A stretch of DNA of 14,102 nucleotides from CAYQLY01 sp964418605 (GTDB lineage: Bacteria > Bacteroidota > Bacteroidia > Cytophagales > Cyclobacteriaceae), in assembly GCA_964418605.1 (NCBI GenBank), contig CAYQLY010000019.1, positions 1-14,102 on the forward strand, read 5' to 3'. The translations under genes and the position numbers were made by a program. The notes below the pieces were generated by a model. That model did no database searches. It had not been told where the DNA came from and worked only from the letters and a program-made list of their open reading frames with translations. Position 1 is the stretch's first letter; every line of letters begins with the position of its first letter. This document shows positions 8,122 through 13,613 of the stretch, in pieces.

Positions 8122-8526
8122 TCAGCGGATCGAAGCGTTGAACGCGTGCAAGACCTGCTCGGCCAACTGAGTGTACGGAAGGACGTGCTCGTCGACGGCT
8201 TCAATCGCCGGCCGCGAGCTCTTGGAAACTTGCTCGACCAGCCAGGGAATGACGAACGAAGCGGCCGTCTTCGCAGCCTGGCGCTTCAGCACGCGGCCGT
8301 CGCGCAGGCGGTCGATCGCTTCGTGGGCAGCGAGTACGGCGTCTTCCGCCAGCTCGACGATGGCGGCCTCGTCGCCGCGGACCGCGGCAGCCACAGGGGC
8401 CAGCGTCTCGACCGCCTTGACGAGTATGACCTCGATCTCGGCGACGGAGAGTTCGCCGTCGGCGCGACCGATGTCGACAGCCGCGACGAGTTCTTGCATC
8501 GCGTTCCTGAAAGATTCCGCAGGCAT
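8122..8526 (-). CDS. Helical unknown protein (134 aa)
   Basis: Two ATGs compete, at 8535 and 8526. I prefer 8526 because the AGGA at the correct 9-nt distance serves it, while the same AGGA abuts the 8535 ATG directly. The 8526 ATG also follows the upstream TAA by one base. The protein (MPAESFRNAMQELVAAVD) is almost wholly predicted helix, with a DGELSVAEIEVI stretch that looks like an EF-hand or TerB-like loop and helix, then ALA-rich amphipathic helices and VIPWLVEQVSKSS. There is no signal peptide and no recognised family. It sits in the accessory operon between two other small unknowns. Confidence 0.65.
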   Translation of the reverse strand: MPAESFRNAMQELVAAVDIGRADGELSVAEIEVILVKAVETLAPVAAAVRGDEAAIVELAEDAVLAAHEAIDRLRDGRVLKRQAAKTAASFVIPWLVEQVSKSSRPAIEAVDEHVLPYTQLAEQVLHAFNASIR

Positions 8527-8527
8527 G

Positions 8528-8785
8528 TTAGGCATTCCTGAGCGTGTTCGGGCCGCAGTAACAGAGCCGCAAATCGACCGCGGCCAAATTGCTGCAACGG
8601 GACTGACGGGCGATGGTTGCAGCGGCTTCCGCCAGGTGAGATTCTGCCTCGGCGAGCGTCGCGGCGACAGCCTGCGTGCCGTCGTTGCGTGTCCAGACGC
8701 GGTAGAGTCCAGTCTCGATCGCTTGCCACAGGACGCACCACAGTTGCGGGCGGTCGCTGGCAGTGGCTGGTGTGGCTGCGGTCAT
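8528..8785 (-). CDS. Small unknown protein (85 aa)
   Basis: The frame runs from ATG at 8785 to TAA at 8530-8528, directly before the next gene's ATG. It begins MTAATPATASDRPQLWCVLW and contains GLYRVWTRNDGTQAVAAT, then an Ala/Glu-rich helix (LAEAESHLAEAAATIARQ). It ends with three cysteines (SRCSNLAAVDLRLCYCGP). These could bind metal, but the spacing matches no motif I know. Tight packing with its neighbours and the ATGA junction at 8785-8782 favour a real gene. No function is proposed. Confidence 0.55.
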   Translation of the reverse strand: MTAATPATASDRPQLWCVLWQAIETGLYRVWTRNDGTQAVAATLAEAESHLAEAAATIARQSRCSNLAAVDLRLCYCGPNTLRNA

Positions 8786-8853
8786 GCGGTCCGCTGAAGA
8801 ATTTCAAACGCTCTGTCGAGCATCGCTGCGCGACGGCGTCCGAAGCGGCGCAC
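8782..8853 (-). CDS. Possible tiny ORF in a 201-bp gap (low confidence)
   Basis: Between the genes ending at 8987 and starting at 8785 no standard-length minus-strand gene is visible. One open frame runs from a TAG at about 8923 to a TGA at 8784-8782, which overlaps the next ATG by 4 bp (ATGA), the junction style of this operon. Its only usable starts are GTG at 8853 (23 aa: VRRFGRRRAAMLDRAFEILQ, then RTA) and an internal ATG. Neither has a Shine-Dalgarno sequence. It could equally be the remains of a larger gene whose start has been lost, or chance. Confidence 0.25.
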   Translation of the reverse strand: MRRFGRRRAAMLDRAFEILQRTA

Positions 8854-8986
8854 GCGGCCGGGCGGATGAGCAACCGAACGCCTGCCGGATCGGCCCGCAA
8901 GCCTGATCCCGAGGGGCGGCAGGATCTATTCCGCGCCCGCCATTGGGCGCCCTCGCGGTCGTCGTGGTTGCTGATTGTCGACGCGA

Positions 8987-9373
8987 CTAGACGTCGGGTG
9001 ACTGGTCGTTCGGTTCGAGAGGTTCGGTGTCAACGATATCGGCCGGCGGGCTAGGGATCGTCGAGGGCCGCAAGTCGTCGTCGGCGATCGTGTGTACGGC
9101 TGTCGGCCGCTCGTTGTATTGGCCCACGCGGCGGATGTCCTGTTTGCTGCCATTCTTGTGGGCTTTCCGTTTGGCGTCAAGTGTAGCTCGGTCGTGCAGG
9201 GCCCGAAAACGCTGCGCGGCATCGAGACAGTCTTGTCGCGAATCGACGATTCCGTCGCCGTCGACCGTCGCCAGGAAAGCGACGAGTTTTCCGGCGCGCG
9301 CGTGAGCAACGACAAGCGTGGCGCCGCCGATCCGGCCTGACTGGAGTTCTGAGAGTTCGATTCTCTGCGGCAT
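8987..9373 (-). CDS. Unknown protein (128 aa)
   Basis: AGGA lies 9 nt before the ATG, which supports this start. The N-terminal half (MPQRIELSELQSGRIGGATL, VVAHARAGKLVAFLATVDGD) appears to be a small alpha/beta domain. It includes DGDGIVDSRQD, a Ca-loop-like acidic motif, and a charged helix (AAQRFRALHDRATLDAKRKA). The last 40 residues are disordered and acidic (PSPPADIVDTEPLEPNDQSP). It lies 20 bp after the alpha-CTD-like gene on the same strand. No family is recognised. Confidence 0.6.
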   Translation of the reverse strand: MPQRIELSELQSGRIGGATLVVAHARAGKLVAFLATVDGDGIVDSRQDCLDAAQRFRALHDRATLDAKRKAHKNGSKQDIRRVGQYNERPTAVHTIADDDLRPSTIPSPPADIVDTEPLEPNDQSPDV

Positions 9374-9393
9374 GGCGGAAAATCCTATCGGGG

Positions 9394-9849
9394 TTAGTGC
9401 GGGTGTCTTGTGGGTGGCTTTGGGCCGTCTTCGTCGGCCAGACTGAGACCGACTCGCGTCAATTCATGTCGGATTCGGCTAACCGTGTGGTAGCCGAGAT
9501 TCGGCACGCGCAGCAGGTCGCTTTCGCTGACGGCGGCCAGGTCGGCAAGCCTGGTCGCTGCGAACGCGGCCGCCAAAGCGTTTGCGACCCGGGTCGGGAA
9601 CAAGTCGACGATCAGGTCGTCTTTGGTCGCGACGACGGGTTGGCGAGCTAGTTCGATCTCGCGGGCAGCCGACAAAACCTGCTCCGACGCTGCCGCGACG
9701 TTGCCGATCGCGAGCTGAATGGCAATCTTCGCTCCCCAGTAGTCGGCGAGATCTCGGACCCGCTCGTCGATTTTGTCGCGACAGTGCCTGTGCTCGGACC
9801 ACGGATTAAGCCTGTCGCGAATTGCGCGGCGGTCCGGCGGCTCGAGCAT
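9394..9849 (-). CDS. Small protein with RNA polymerase alpha-CTD-like C-terminal domain (151 aa)
   Basis: Residues about 83-137 align by eye with the C-terminal domain of the bacterial RNA polymerase alpha subunit, a helix-hairpin-helix-type domain that binds UP-element DNA and activators. TRVANAL matches E. coli VRSANCL, with Arg87 and Asn90 at the positions of R265 and N268. ADLAAVSESDLLRVPNLG matches GDLVQRTEVELLKTPNLG, and LTRVGLSL matches LASRGLSL. The K298/S299/E302 positions are His/Thr/Arg. The N-terminal 80 residues (HRHCRDKIDERVRDLADYWG, then helices) are unrelated to alpha and may dimerise or bind another partner. AAAGGA precedes the ATG. It is probably a phage transcription or DNA-binding accessory. 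That function is inferred. Confidence 0.75.
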   Translation of the reverse strand: MLEPPDRRAIRDRLNPWSEHRHCRDKIDERVRDLADYWGAKIAIQLAIGNVAAASEQVLSAAREIELARQPVVATKDDLIVDLFPTRVANALAAAFAATRLADLAAVSESDLLRVPNLGYHTVSRIRHELTRVGLSLADEDGPKPPTRHPH

Positions 9850-9930
9850 GGGATTCCTTTCGCATGTTATCGCTCAACCCAGTCGCGGCAACATCGCCAG
9901 CCGCTCGGCGGACGTAATTGGCGTGCTCGT

Positions 9931-10605
9931 TCACGGCTTCTCGCTGCTCGTCTCGCGGGTCGCTTGGGATGACGCTCGGGTGCGATAGTCTCTCACGATG
10001 GTCCCGCCACTGACGTTGACGGTCCCGCCCCAGACCTTGCTGACAATCCCGCCACTGACGTTGACGGTCCCGCCACAGACCTTGCCGATGGTCCCGTCCA
10101 CGACCTTGCCGATGGTCCCGTCCCAGACCTCGCCGATGTTCCCGCCCCAGACCTCGCCGATGTTCCCGCCCCTGACCTCGCCGATGTTCCCGCCCCTGAC
10201 CTCGCCGATGTTCCCGCTCATGATTCTGACAATCCGACCCGACCGCATCTCGCCAATTTCCGCGTCTCCACACACGACCCACACGTCATCGAGAATCATG
10301 TCGGTTCGGCCGGTCTTCAAGATGCGAGCGCGGAGAATTCGCCTCATCGTCTCTTCGACACGTTCCGCCACGCCATCCCACCAGGCCGGCTTAGTTGGTT
10401 CGTCGATCTCGAATTTCCACCGCGCTTCGTCGGCTGGATCGGACCAGTCGGGTATCAGTTCGACCTTCGCGAATCGCTGGACTAAGAGGTTTTCGGCGTC
10501 GTCGCGCAGGCCGTAGTACCGCACGATATCGCTGTGCGAGTCGAGCGCCCAGTGCCACTTGATTTCTCCGTTCGGCAGAGCCACGGCCGACAAAAAATTA
10601 CACAT
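9931..10605 (-). CDS. Phage accessory protein with 7-8-residue Gly/Ile/Val beta-repeat tail (224 aa)
   Basis: The start at 10605 has AGGAG 8 nt upstream, so I reject the longer frame from 10653. Residues 1-100 form a globular N-terminal domain beginning MCNFLSAVALPNGEIKWHWA, with DSHSDIVRYYGLRDD, KFEIDEP and PAWW. I recall phage proteins opening with a similar MC-F-SA pattern, but they have no assigned function. Residues 112-206 are about eleven tandem repeats of the type G-G-(N/T)-I-G-(E/K)-V-(W/R), which should stack as a narrow beta solenoid. No signal peptide or membrane segment is present. It lies 34 bp downstream of the deoxyribosyltransferase-like gene. Confidence 0.7.
   Translation of the reverse strand: MCNFLSAVALPNGEIKWHWALDSHSDIVRYYGLRDDAENLLVQRFAKVELIPDWSDPADEARWKFEIDEPTKPAWWDGVAERVEETMRRILRARILKTGRTDMILDDVWVVCGDAEIGEMRSGRIVRIMSGNIGEVRGGNIGEVRGGNIGEVWGGNIGEVWDGTIGKVVDGTIGKVCGGTVNVSGGIVSKVWGGTVNVSGGTIVRDYRTRASSQATRETSSEKP
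9988..10266 (-). repeat. Tandem 21-24 bp coding repeats
   Basis: The solenoid tail is encoded by near-identical 24-bp units. On the plus strand CCGATGTTCCCGCC recurs at about 10133, 10157, 10181 and 10205, with diverged and 21-bp units (CTGACGTTGACGGTCCCGCC) at about 10010 and 10059. The high identity of the central units implies recent duplication or slippage and a repeat number that could vary between strains. Confidence 0.85.
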
Positions 10606-10639
10606 GCGAAAGTCTCCTCTCTGGTCCGATGCTGGGGCC

Positions 10640-11023
10640 TCACTCGGCGGCATACGAGATATGTCGGGATATCTCCACTGCCCAAGACAACAACTCGGGC
10701 ATCGTCGTTTGAATTGGGTAGTCGGCGTACATCAACTCCGGCTCGCACGCCTCGGGCATGTAGACCGTTCCGCACTTGCCCTTACCGCACGCCCAGCCGA
10801 ACTCCCACGACGCCGAATGGCCTGACGGCAGCACAAGGACGCAAGCTTGGCATTTCCTCAGTGCCTGCATGTCGTAGTAAAATCCGTTCCGGGCGAGTGT
10901 GTGTCTCAACGCCTCGCGATACTGCTGGCGAAAGTCATAGACTTCGTTGCCGAGCGCTCGAAGCATTTCCACGACCACTGGCTGGTGCTCGTTTTTCCAC
11001 GATGAGGCGACGTAAATATTCAT
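10640..11023 (-). CDS. Nucleoside 2-deoxyribosyltransferase-like protein, internally shortened (127 aa)
   Basis: I choose the ATG at 11023 over 11065. It gives the family's usual N terminus (MNIYVASSWKNEHQPVVVEM) and has AAAGGAAGAG upstream. Key features are VYDFR at residues 28-32, YYDMQALRKCQACVLVLPSG (49-68) and SASWEFGWACG, with Glu74 as the expected nucleophile. These enzymes cleave or transfer 2-deoxyribose between nucleobases, and phages use relatives in nucleotide metabolism or base modification. As I recall the phage relatives, an additional segment of about 25-30 residues with Trp and Phe lies between YDFR and QYREAL. Here these motifs are almost adjacent, so the protein may be inactive or a short variant. 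Neighbours are a methylase remnant upstream and the repeat protein downstream. Confidence 0.75.
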   Translation of the reverse strand: MNIYVASSWKNEHQPVVVEMLRALGNEVYDFRQQYREALRHTLARNGFYYDMQALRKCQACVLVLPSGHSASWEFGWACGKGKCGTVYMPEACEPELMYADYPIQTTMPELLSWAVEISRHISYAAE

Positions 11024-11083
11024 GCTTGTCTCTTCCTTTCGTGTGTTGCCCGCCCTCGGCATCATGCGTCCGGCGGGTATGGC

Positions 11084-11167
11084 CTATCCCTCGCGAGCCC
11101 CGCTCGCTCGGCAGCGGCTCTTGCCGCCGAAGTAAGGAAACGGCGATTTCAATTTGGCTGTCGACAT
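11084..11167 (-). pseudogene. Remnant of a phage DNA adenine methylase (first ~18 codons only)
   Basis: A good Shine-Dalgarno sequence (GGAG, 7 nt from ATG) precedes MSTAKLKSPFPYFGGKSR, which matches the N terminus of phage D12-class-like adenine methylases, where P-F-P-(Y/W)-F-G-G-K-S-R is the SAM-binding motif. After residue 18 the sequence turns into unrelated CRASGAREG and stops, with none of the rest of the roughly 250-residue enzyme (including the D-P-P-Y motif) present. It starts one base after the stop of the 114-aa gene. I read this as a deletion that removed almost the whole gene. The translated 27-aa peptide probably has no function. Confidence 0.6.
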
Positions 11168-11168
11168 C

Positions 11169-11513
11169 TTATTTCTCCGACTCGCGCTCGACGATTCGCT
11201 CGTCGAACTGCCATTCCTTGACGGCGCCAGGTAATTCGTAGATATGCAGGCCGCCGGTGATCGACGCGCGCCAGCAGATTCCGCTGAAGACGCCATTCTG
11301 ATGCATCGCAACGATCATCGCTTCGTTTCCAGACCATCCGCCCGTCGCGAATCGGTAAACGCCGCCATCCTCTTTCGCGCTGCCGTAACGCCAAGCGGCG
11401 CGGACGGCCTCCAGGATTTCGCGGCAGTCCTCGCGCGTGCAAGGGCGCGCCTCTTGAATGCGGTCCAGCGAGGCCTCGGCCGGGTAGCCGTAGTCGTCGC
11501 ATTCAATTTGCAT
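11169..11513 (-). CDS. Conserved-looking phage protein of unknown function (114 aa), displaced from its ribosome binding site
   Basis: The protein starts MQIECDDYGYPAEASLDRIQ and contains REILEAVRAAWRYG, VYRFATGGWSGNEAMIVAMH and GLHIYELPGAVKEW. I recall phage hypothetical proteins with the same order (ECDxYGYP, then a Trp-rich TGGWSGNE stretch), but no function is known. The IS target duplication begins one base upstream of the ATG. The GGAG that would have sat 8 nt before this ATG is now at 13613-13616, on the far side of the element, so translation is probably weak. Transcription may still reach it, because the IS genes point the same way and I see no terminator between. Confidence 0.7.
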   Translation of the reverse strand: MQIECDDYGYPAEASLDRIQEARPCTREDCREILEAVRAAWRYGSAKEDGGVYRFATGGWSGNEAMIVAMHQNGVFSGICWRASITGGLHIYELPGAVKEWQFDERIVERESEK

Positions 11514-11514
11514 T

Positions 11515-11522
11515 TTTATTAC
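11515..11522. repeat. 8-bp target site duplication, left copy
   Basis: TTTATTAC directly abuts the left inverted repeat and is identical to 13606-13613. Eight bases is the expected duplication length for the IS1595 family. Confidence 0.95.
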
Positions 11523-11546
11523 GGTAACAACTTACTTGGCTCATCA
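11523..11546 (+). repeat. Left terminal inverted repeat of the IS (24 bp)
   Basis: This copy matches the reverse complement of 13582-13605 at all 24 positions, beginning GGTAACAACTTACTTGG and ending CTCATCA. The identity stops immediately inside it. Position 11584, the end of the last passenger gene, lies 37 bp inside. Confidence 0.95.
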
Positions 11547-11583
11547 AACGCGACTATAAACCGAGCGGCCATGCTAACCACTT

Positions 11584-11733
11584 CTATTTTTTCGGCTTTC
11601 GTTTCTTTCGCTTCGCGGCTTTCCGCTTGGCGTCCTTTTCGATTTCGCGGTCTAGTTGCTCTTTGGTCACTCCTGTTAGTGGTCGCAGTAGGTTTTCAAA
11701 CTCAGTCAGTCCTTTTGGCTTCCGTGGCATCAT
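11584..11733 (-). CDS. IS passenger: Lys/Arg-rich small protein (49 aa)
   Basis: The frame starts directly after the TGA of the 81-aa gene (TGAATG) and ends in TAG. The protein begins MMPRKPKGLTEFENLLRPLT, continues GVTKEQLDREIEKDAKRK and ends in a strongly basic run (AAKRKKRKPKK). The basic tail suggests nucleic-acid binding. I recall small proteins with this plan (an F-x-x-L-L-x-x-L segment, VTK/VPK, then a Lys-rich tail) beside IS1595-type transposases in planctomycetes, but I cannot verify that here. It could help the transposase bind DNA or regulate it. AGAGAGGA just upstream serves as its ribosome binding site. Confidence 0.7.
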   Translation of the reverse strand: MMPRKPKGLTEFENLLRPLTGVTKEQLDREIEKDAKRKAAKRKKRKPKK

Positions 11734-11979
11734 TCAATCCTCTCTTAAAGCACCGTGACCAGGCTTATTCCAATCGGCCTCGCATCGCTCAACAAAGCGA
11801 ATCAAACCGCCCTCAACAAAGACATTTTCATGGAGGCAGGACGCGACCATCTGCATCATCAACGCTGGCAGCATCGTTTTGGGCGTTCTCTGAATCCATG
11901 CCTTCAGTGTGTCGTAACCCGGCCAGTCGCCTTCGCCTCGCTTTATCGCAGCCGCACGGTCCCAATCATCTTGTGGCAT
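11734..11979 (-). CDS. IS passenger: unknown helical protein (81 aa)
   Basis: The start at 11979 overlaps the transposase stop by one base (TAATG), indicating translational coupling. The longer frame from 12057 would overlap the transposase for 26 codons and is rejected. The protein (MPQDDWDRAAAIKRGEGDWP, then GYDTLKAWIQRTPKTMLPAL, MMQMVASCLHENVFVEGGL) is mostly helical with no membrane segment or catalytic motif. It ends next to the 49-aa gene with no gap. It is probably part of the transposition unit, not cargo with a host phenotype, since it is wedged between transposase and the basic protein. That role is unproven. Confidence 0.7.
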   Translation of the reverse strand: MPQDDWDRAAAIKRGEGDWPGYDTLKAWIQRTPKTMLPALMMQMVASCLHENVFVEGGLIRFVERCEADWNKPGHGALRED

Positions 11980-12932
11980 TACTTCAACCCCATAAATCCA
12001 GCGTCGTTTTGGGCAGTCAGGACTCGCCAAGTGAGCCGCTTGCCGGTGACGGCACACAATACGTTGTAAAAGCGATTCTGGTCAGATTCCTTCCGCTCGT
12101 TATATCGGAACGCCTGTTCGTCCAGGTAGCGTTCCAAATGGAACGGGGCCACGCTGACATACGTGCCGTGCAATGCTCTTTTGAGCAATGCCCAGAAGTT
12201 TTCAAGGCCGTTTGTGTGTACTTCGCCGATGGCGTAATTGCGAATGTGGTCAACCCACTTGTGGAAGTAATTGAGGCTCAATCCGCCATAGGCCGGGGCG
12301 GCATCGGTAAAGACATGCGAGCCGAATTTGACGTGGCGACGCACATTAGTTGCGAGCGTCAGGTCATCCGTACTCGCGACCATCTCGGTTCTGACTTCGC
12401 CACCGCGTTCAAGCAATCCTTGGACGATTGCCTTGCCAACCGCACCACGGCCCCGGATGCGGCGTTCTCGCTTGCTACGGTGCATATTCTTGGACCGACC
12501 ACCGATGAACGTCTCATCGGCTTCCACGGTCCCTGCCAGCTTGCGGAAGCTGCGAGCTTTCATGGCCATGCGGATTCGGTGCATCATAAACCACGCGGTT
12601 TTCTGGGTGACGCCAAGGGCGCGAGCTATTTCGTAGCTACTGATTCCATTCTTGGCGTTGGCGATGCACCAAATAGCGACGAACCACTTGTCGAGCCCCA
12701 ATGGGGAATCCTCGAAAATTGTGTCCACCTTGACGCTAAACTGCTTGCGGCACTTCACGTCTTTGCATTGGAGCATCGACCGAGAGCGGATAACGCCAAC
12801 TCGCTCACTGCCGCACTTCGGGCAGGTCGGATTGGACAGTGGCCACTTGGCTTGCAGCATGTGCTCAAAGCAAACCTTCTGGTCGGAAAAATAACGGACC
12901 GCTTCAAGCAGAGTTTTAGGGCTGTCGTTCAT
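11979..12932 (-). CDS. IS1595-family (ISXO2-like) transposase (317 aa)
   Basis: An N-terminal zinc ribbon is formed by Cys37, Cys40, Cys56 and Cys61 (CPKCG ... CKDVKC). A helix-turn-helix-like region (SSYEIARALGVTQKTAWFMM, 98-117) follows, then the IS1595 catalytic domain: Asp139 in VEADETFIGG, Asp210 in VFTDAAPAYGG, and the Asn241/Glu244 motif VHTNGLENFWALLKR. Length is normal for the family, with no frameshift or missing catalytic residue, so it should be active. It lies 3 bp after the 129-aa passenger stop and overlaps the 81-aa gene start. It catalyses cut or copy and integration at the 24-bp ends, giving 8-bp duplications. Confidence 0.95.
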   Translation of the reverse strand: MNDSPKTLLEAVRYFSDQKVCFEHMLQAKWPLSNPTCPKCGSERVGVIRSRSMLQCKDVKCRKQFSVKVDTIFEDSPLGLDKWFVAIWCIANAKNGISSYEIARALGVTQKTAWFMMHRIRMAMKARSFRKLAGTVEADETFIGGRSKNMHRSKRERRIRGRGAVGKAIVQGLLERGGEVRTEMVASTDDLTLATNVRRHVKFGSHVFTDAAPAYGGLSLNYFHKWVDHIRNYAIGEVHTNGLENFWALLKRALHGTYVSVAPFHLERYLDEQAFRYNERKESDQNRFYNVLCAVTGKRLTWRVLTAQNDAGFMGLK

Positions 12933-12935
12933 GGC

Positions 12936-13325
12936 TTAGAAGAAAATCTTATCCTTGGTGTGGAAGTCAGTGCCGACCGACAGATATGGCTCTTGCCCAT
13001 CGGGATTAACGAGTCGCACTACTCGACCGTTGTTAAACCAAATGACCCTTGGCCGAACGGATTCGTCGGCAACGTAGTTCCCGCTCTGGGCAAGGCTCGC
13101 CTCAGAATCAACAACCGGGGCCTTTTCCAGAAATTCCAGCAATTCAGTAATCGGCATGTCATCCGACACCGGCACGCTGATAACACGCTCGCCGTGGGGC
13201 ATTACGTGCGCTTGGGCTGTGCCGCAATGTTCGCCGGCGGCAATTCCCCACCAAACAAACCACGGCTCTGGGTAAAGCTCGCGGAGCCTATCAAGGCACT
13301 TCTGTTCGATTGCTTTAGCATCCAC
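12936..13325 (-). CDS. IS passenger: unknown protein (129 aa)
   Basis: The likely start is a GTG at 13325 overlapping the 55-aa gene's end by 11 bp, giving MDAKAIEQKCLDRLRELYPE. The protein has a Trp-rich segment (PWFVWWGIAAGEHC), a GERVISVPVSDDMPITELLE stretch, and a C-terminal beta-rich part (RPRVIWFNNGRVVRLVNPDG and YLSVGTDFHTKDKIFF). It lacks a signal peptide, membrane segment and recognisable enzymatic motif. It precedes the transposase by 3 bp, so the two are surely co-transcribed. I do not recognise a family. Confidence 0.7.
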   Translation of the reverse strand: MDAKAIEQKCLDRLRELYPEPWFVWWGIAAGEHCGTAQAHVMPHGERVISVPVSDDMPITELLEFLEKAPVVDSEASLAQSGNYVADESVRPRVIWFNNGRVVRLVNPDGQEPYLSVGTDFHTKDKIFF

Positions 13326-13482
13326 GCGAGATTCTCCTTGCCGCTTTCGCGCGGTCCATCATGGCCTTGTAATCGGCTCGTTCCTTTTCAGTCATCGACA
13401 GTCCATTCCGACCGTGGTAGGCATCACGCAGCATACGGTCGCGGGCGGCAATCAGTTTCTTTGTTTCGGAGTAAGCGGTCAT
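13315..13482 (-). CDS. IS passenger: small basic helical protein (55 aa)
   Basis: This is the first gene of the IS operon. The ATG at 13482-13480 has AAAGGA upstream and lies downstream of a good promoter. The protein reads MTAYSETKKLIAARDRMLRD, then AYHGRNGLSMTEKERADYKA and MMDRAKAARRISRGC. It is probably entirely helical, charged and net basic, with no cysteine pair or membrane segment. Its stop lies 11 bp inside the next gene (GTG start). A regulatory or DNA-binding role in transposition is conceivable but not shown by any motif. Confidence 0.65.
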   Translation of the reverse strand: MTAYSETKKLIAARDRMLRDAYHGRNGLSMTEKERADYKAMMDRAKAARRISRGC

Positions 13483-13506
13483 GGTATTTATTCCTTTCTA
13501 CCTCAA

Positions 13507-13534
13507 ATTGTATCGACCGATTATGATGAGTCAA
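13507..13534 (-). promoter_or_regulatory. Predicted sigma70-type promoter of the IS operon
   Basis: On the minus strand a TTGACT (-35, 13534-13529) and a TACAAT (-10, 13512-13507) are separated by 16 bp. They lie 25 bp upstream of the first IS gene. The palindrome TCCCAAAATGGGA (13562-13574) sits between this promoter and the right inverted repeat and could be a transposase or repressor contact. Confidence 0.65.
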
Positions 13535-13581
13535 CTACCTTACCGGCAGGTTTGCAAAGATTCCCAAAATGGGATTTATTC

Positions 13582-13605
13582 TGATGAGCCAAGTAAGTTG
13601 TTACC
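13582..13605 (-). repeat. Right terminal inverted repeat of the IS (24 bp)
   Basis: This is the perfect inverted partner of 11523-11546. It abuts the right target duplication directly. The IS promoter lies about 50 bp inside it. Confidence 0.95.
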
Positions 13606-13613
13606 TTTATTAC
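13606..13613. repeat. 8-bp target site duplication, right copy
   Basis: TTTATTAC is identical to 11515-11522. This copy contains the TAA stop of the 65-aa gene (13612-13610), so that protein was left intact. Its last base is the first base of the CTCC (GGAG on the minus strand) that served the 114-aa gene. Confidence 0.95.

Larger units (their letters stand above)
11523..13605 (-). mobile_element. Complete IS1595-family insertion sequence with four passenger genes (2083 bp)
   Basis: The element has perfect 24-bp terminal inverted repeats at 11523-11546 and 13582-13605 (starting GGTAACAACTTACTTGG), flanked by identical 8-bp TTTATTAC duplications. It encodes a zinc-ribbon/DDE transposase and four small proteins on one minus-strand operon with its own promoter. 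It is visibly less GC-rich than the flanking phage genes. Intact ends, intact duplications and intact genes indicate recent insertion. A typical single-gene IS1595-family element is about half this length. Some groups in the family are known to carry passengers. Confidence 0.95.

Noticed and set aside
8286..8900. 204-aa minus-strand frame
   Set aside because: It overlaps two better-supported small genes in another frame and is Arg/Ser/Pro-rich as expected of a shadow.
9806..10282. 158-aa minus-strand frame with RGQGREHRRG repeats
   Set aside because: It is the off-frame reading of the 24-bp repeat tract in the solenoid gene, which has a strong Shine-Dalgarno sequence and a sensible N-terminal domain.
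11244..13526. A 760-aa plus-strand open frame spanning the IS and the 114-aa gene
   Set aside because: It is antisense to the transposase and all passenger genes, crosses an IS boundary, and has no recognisable domain. It is a shadow frame.
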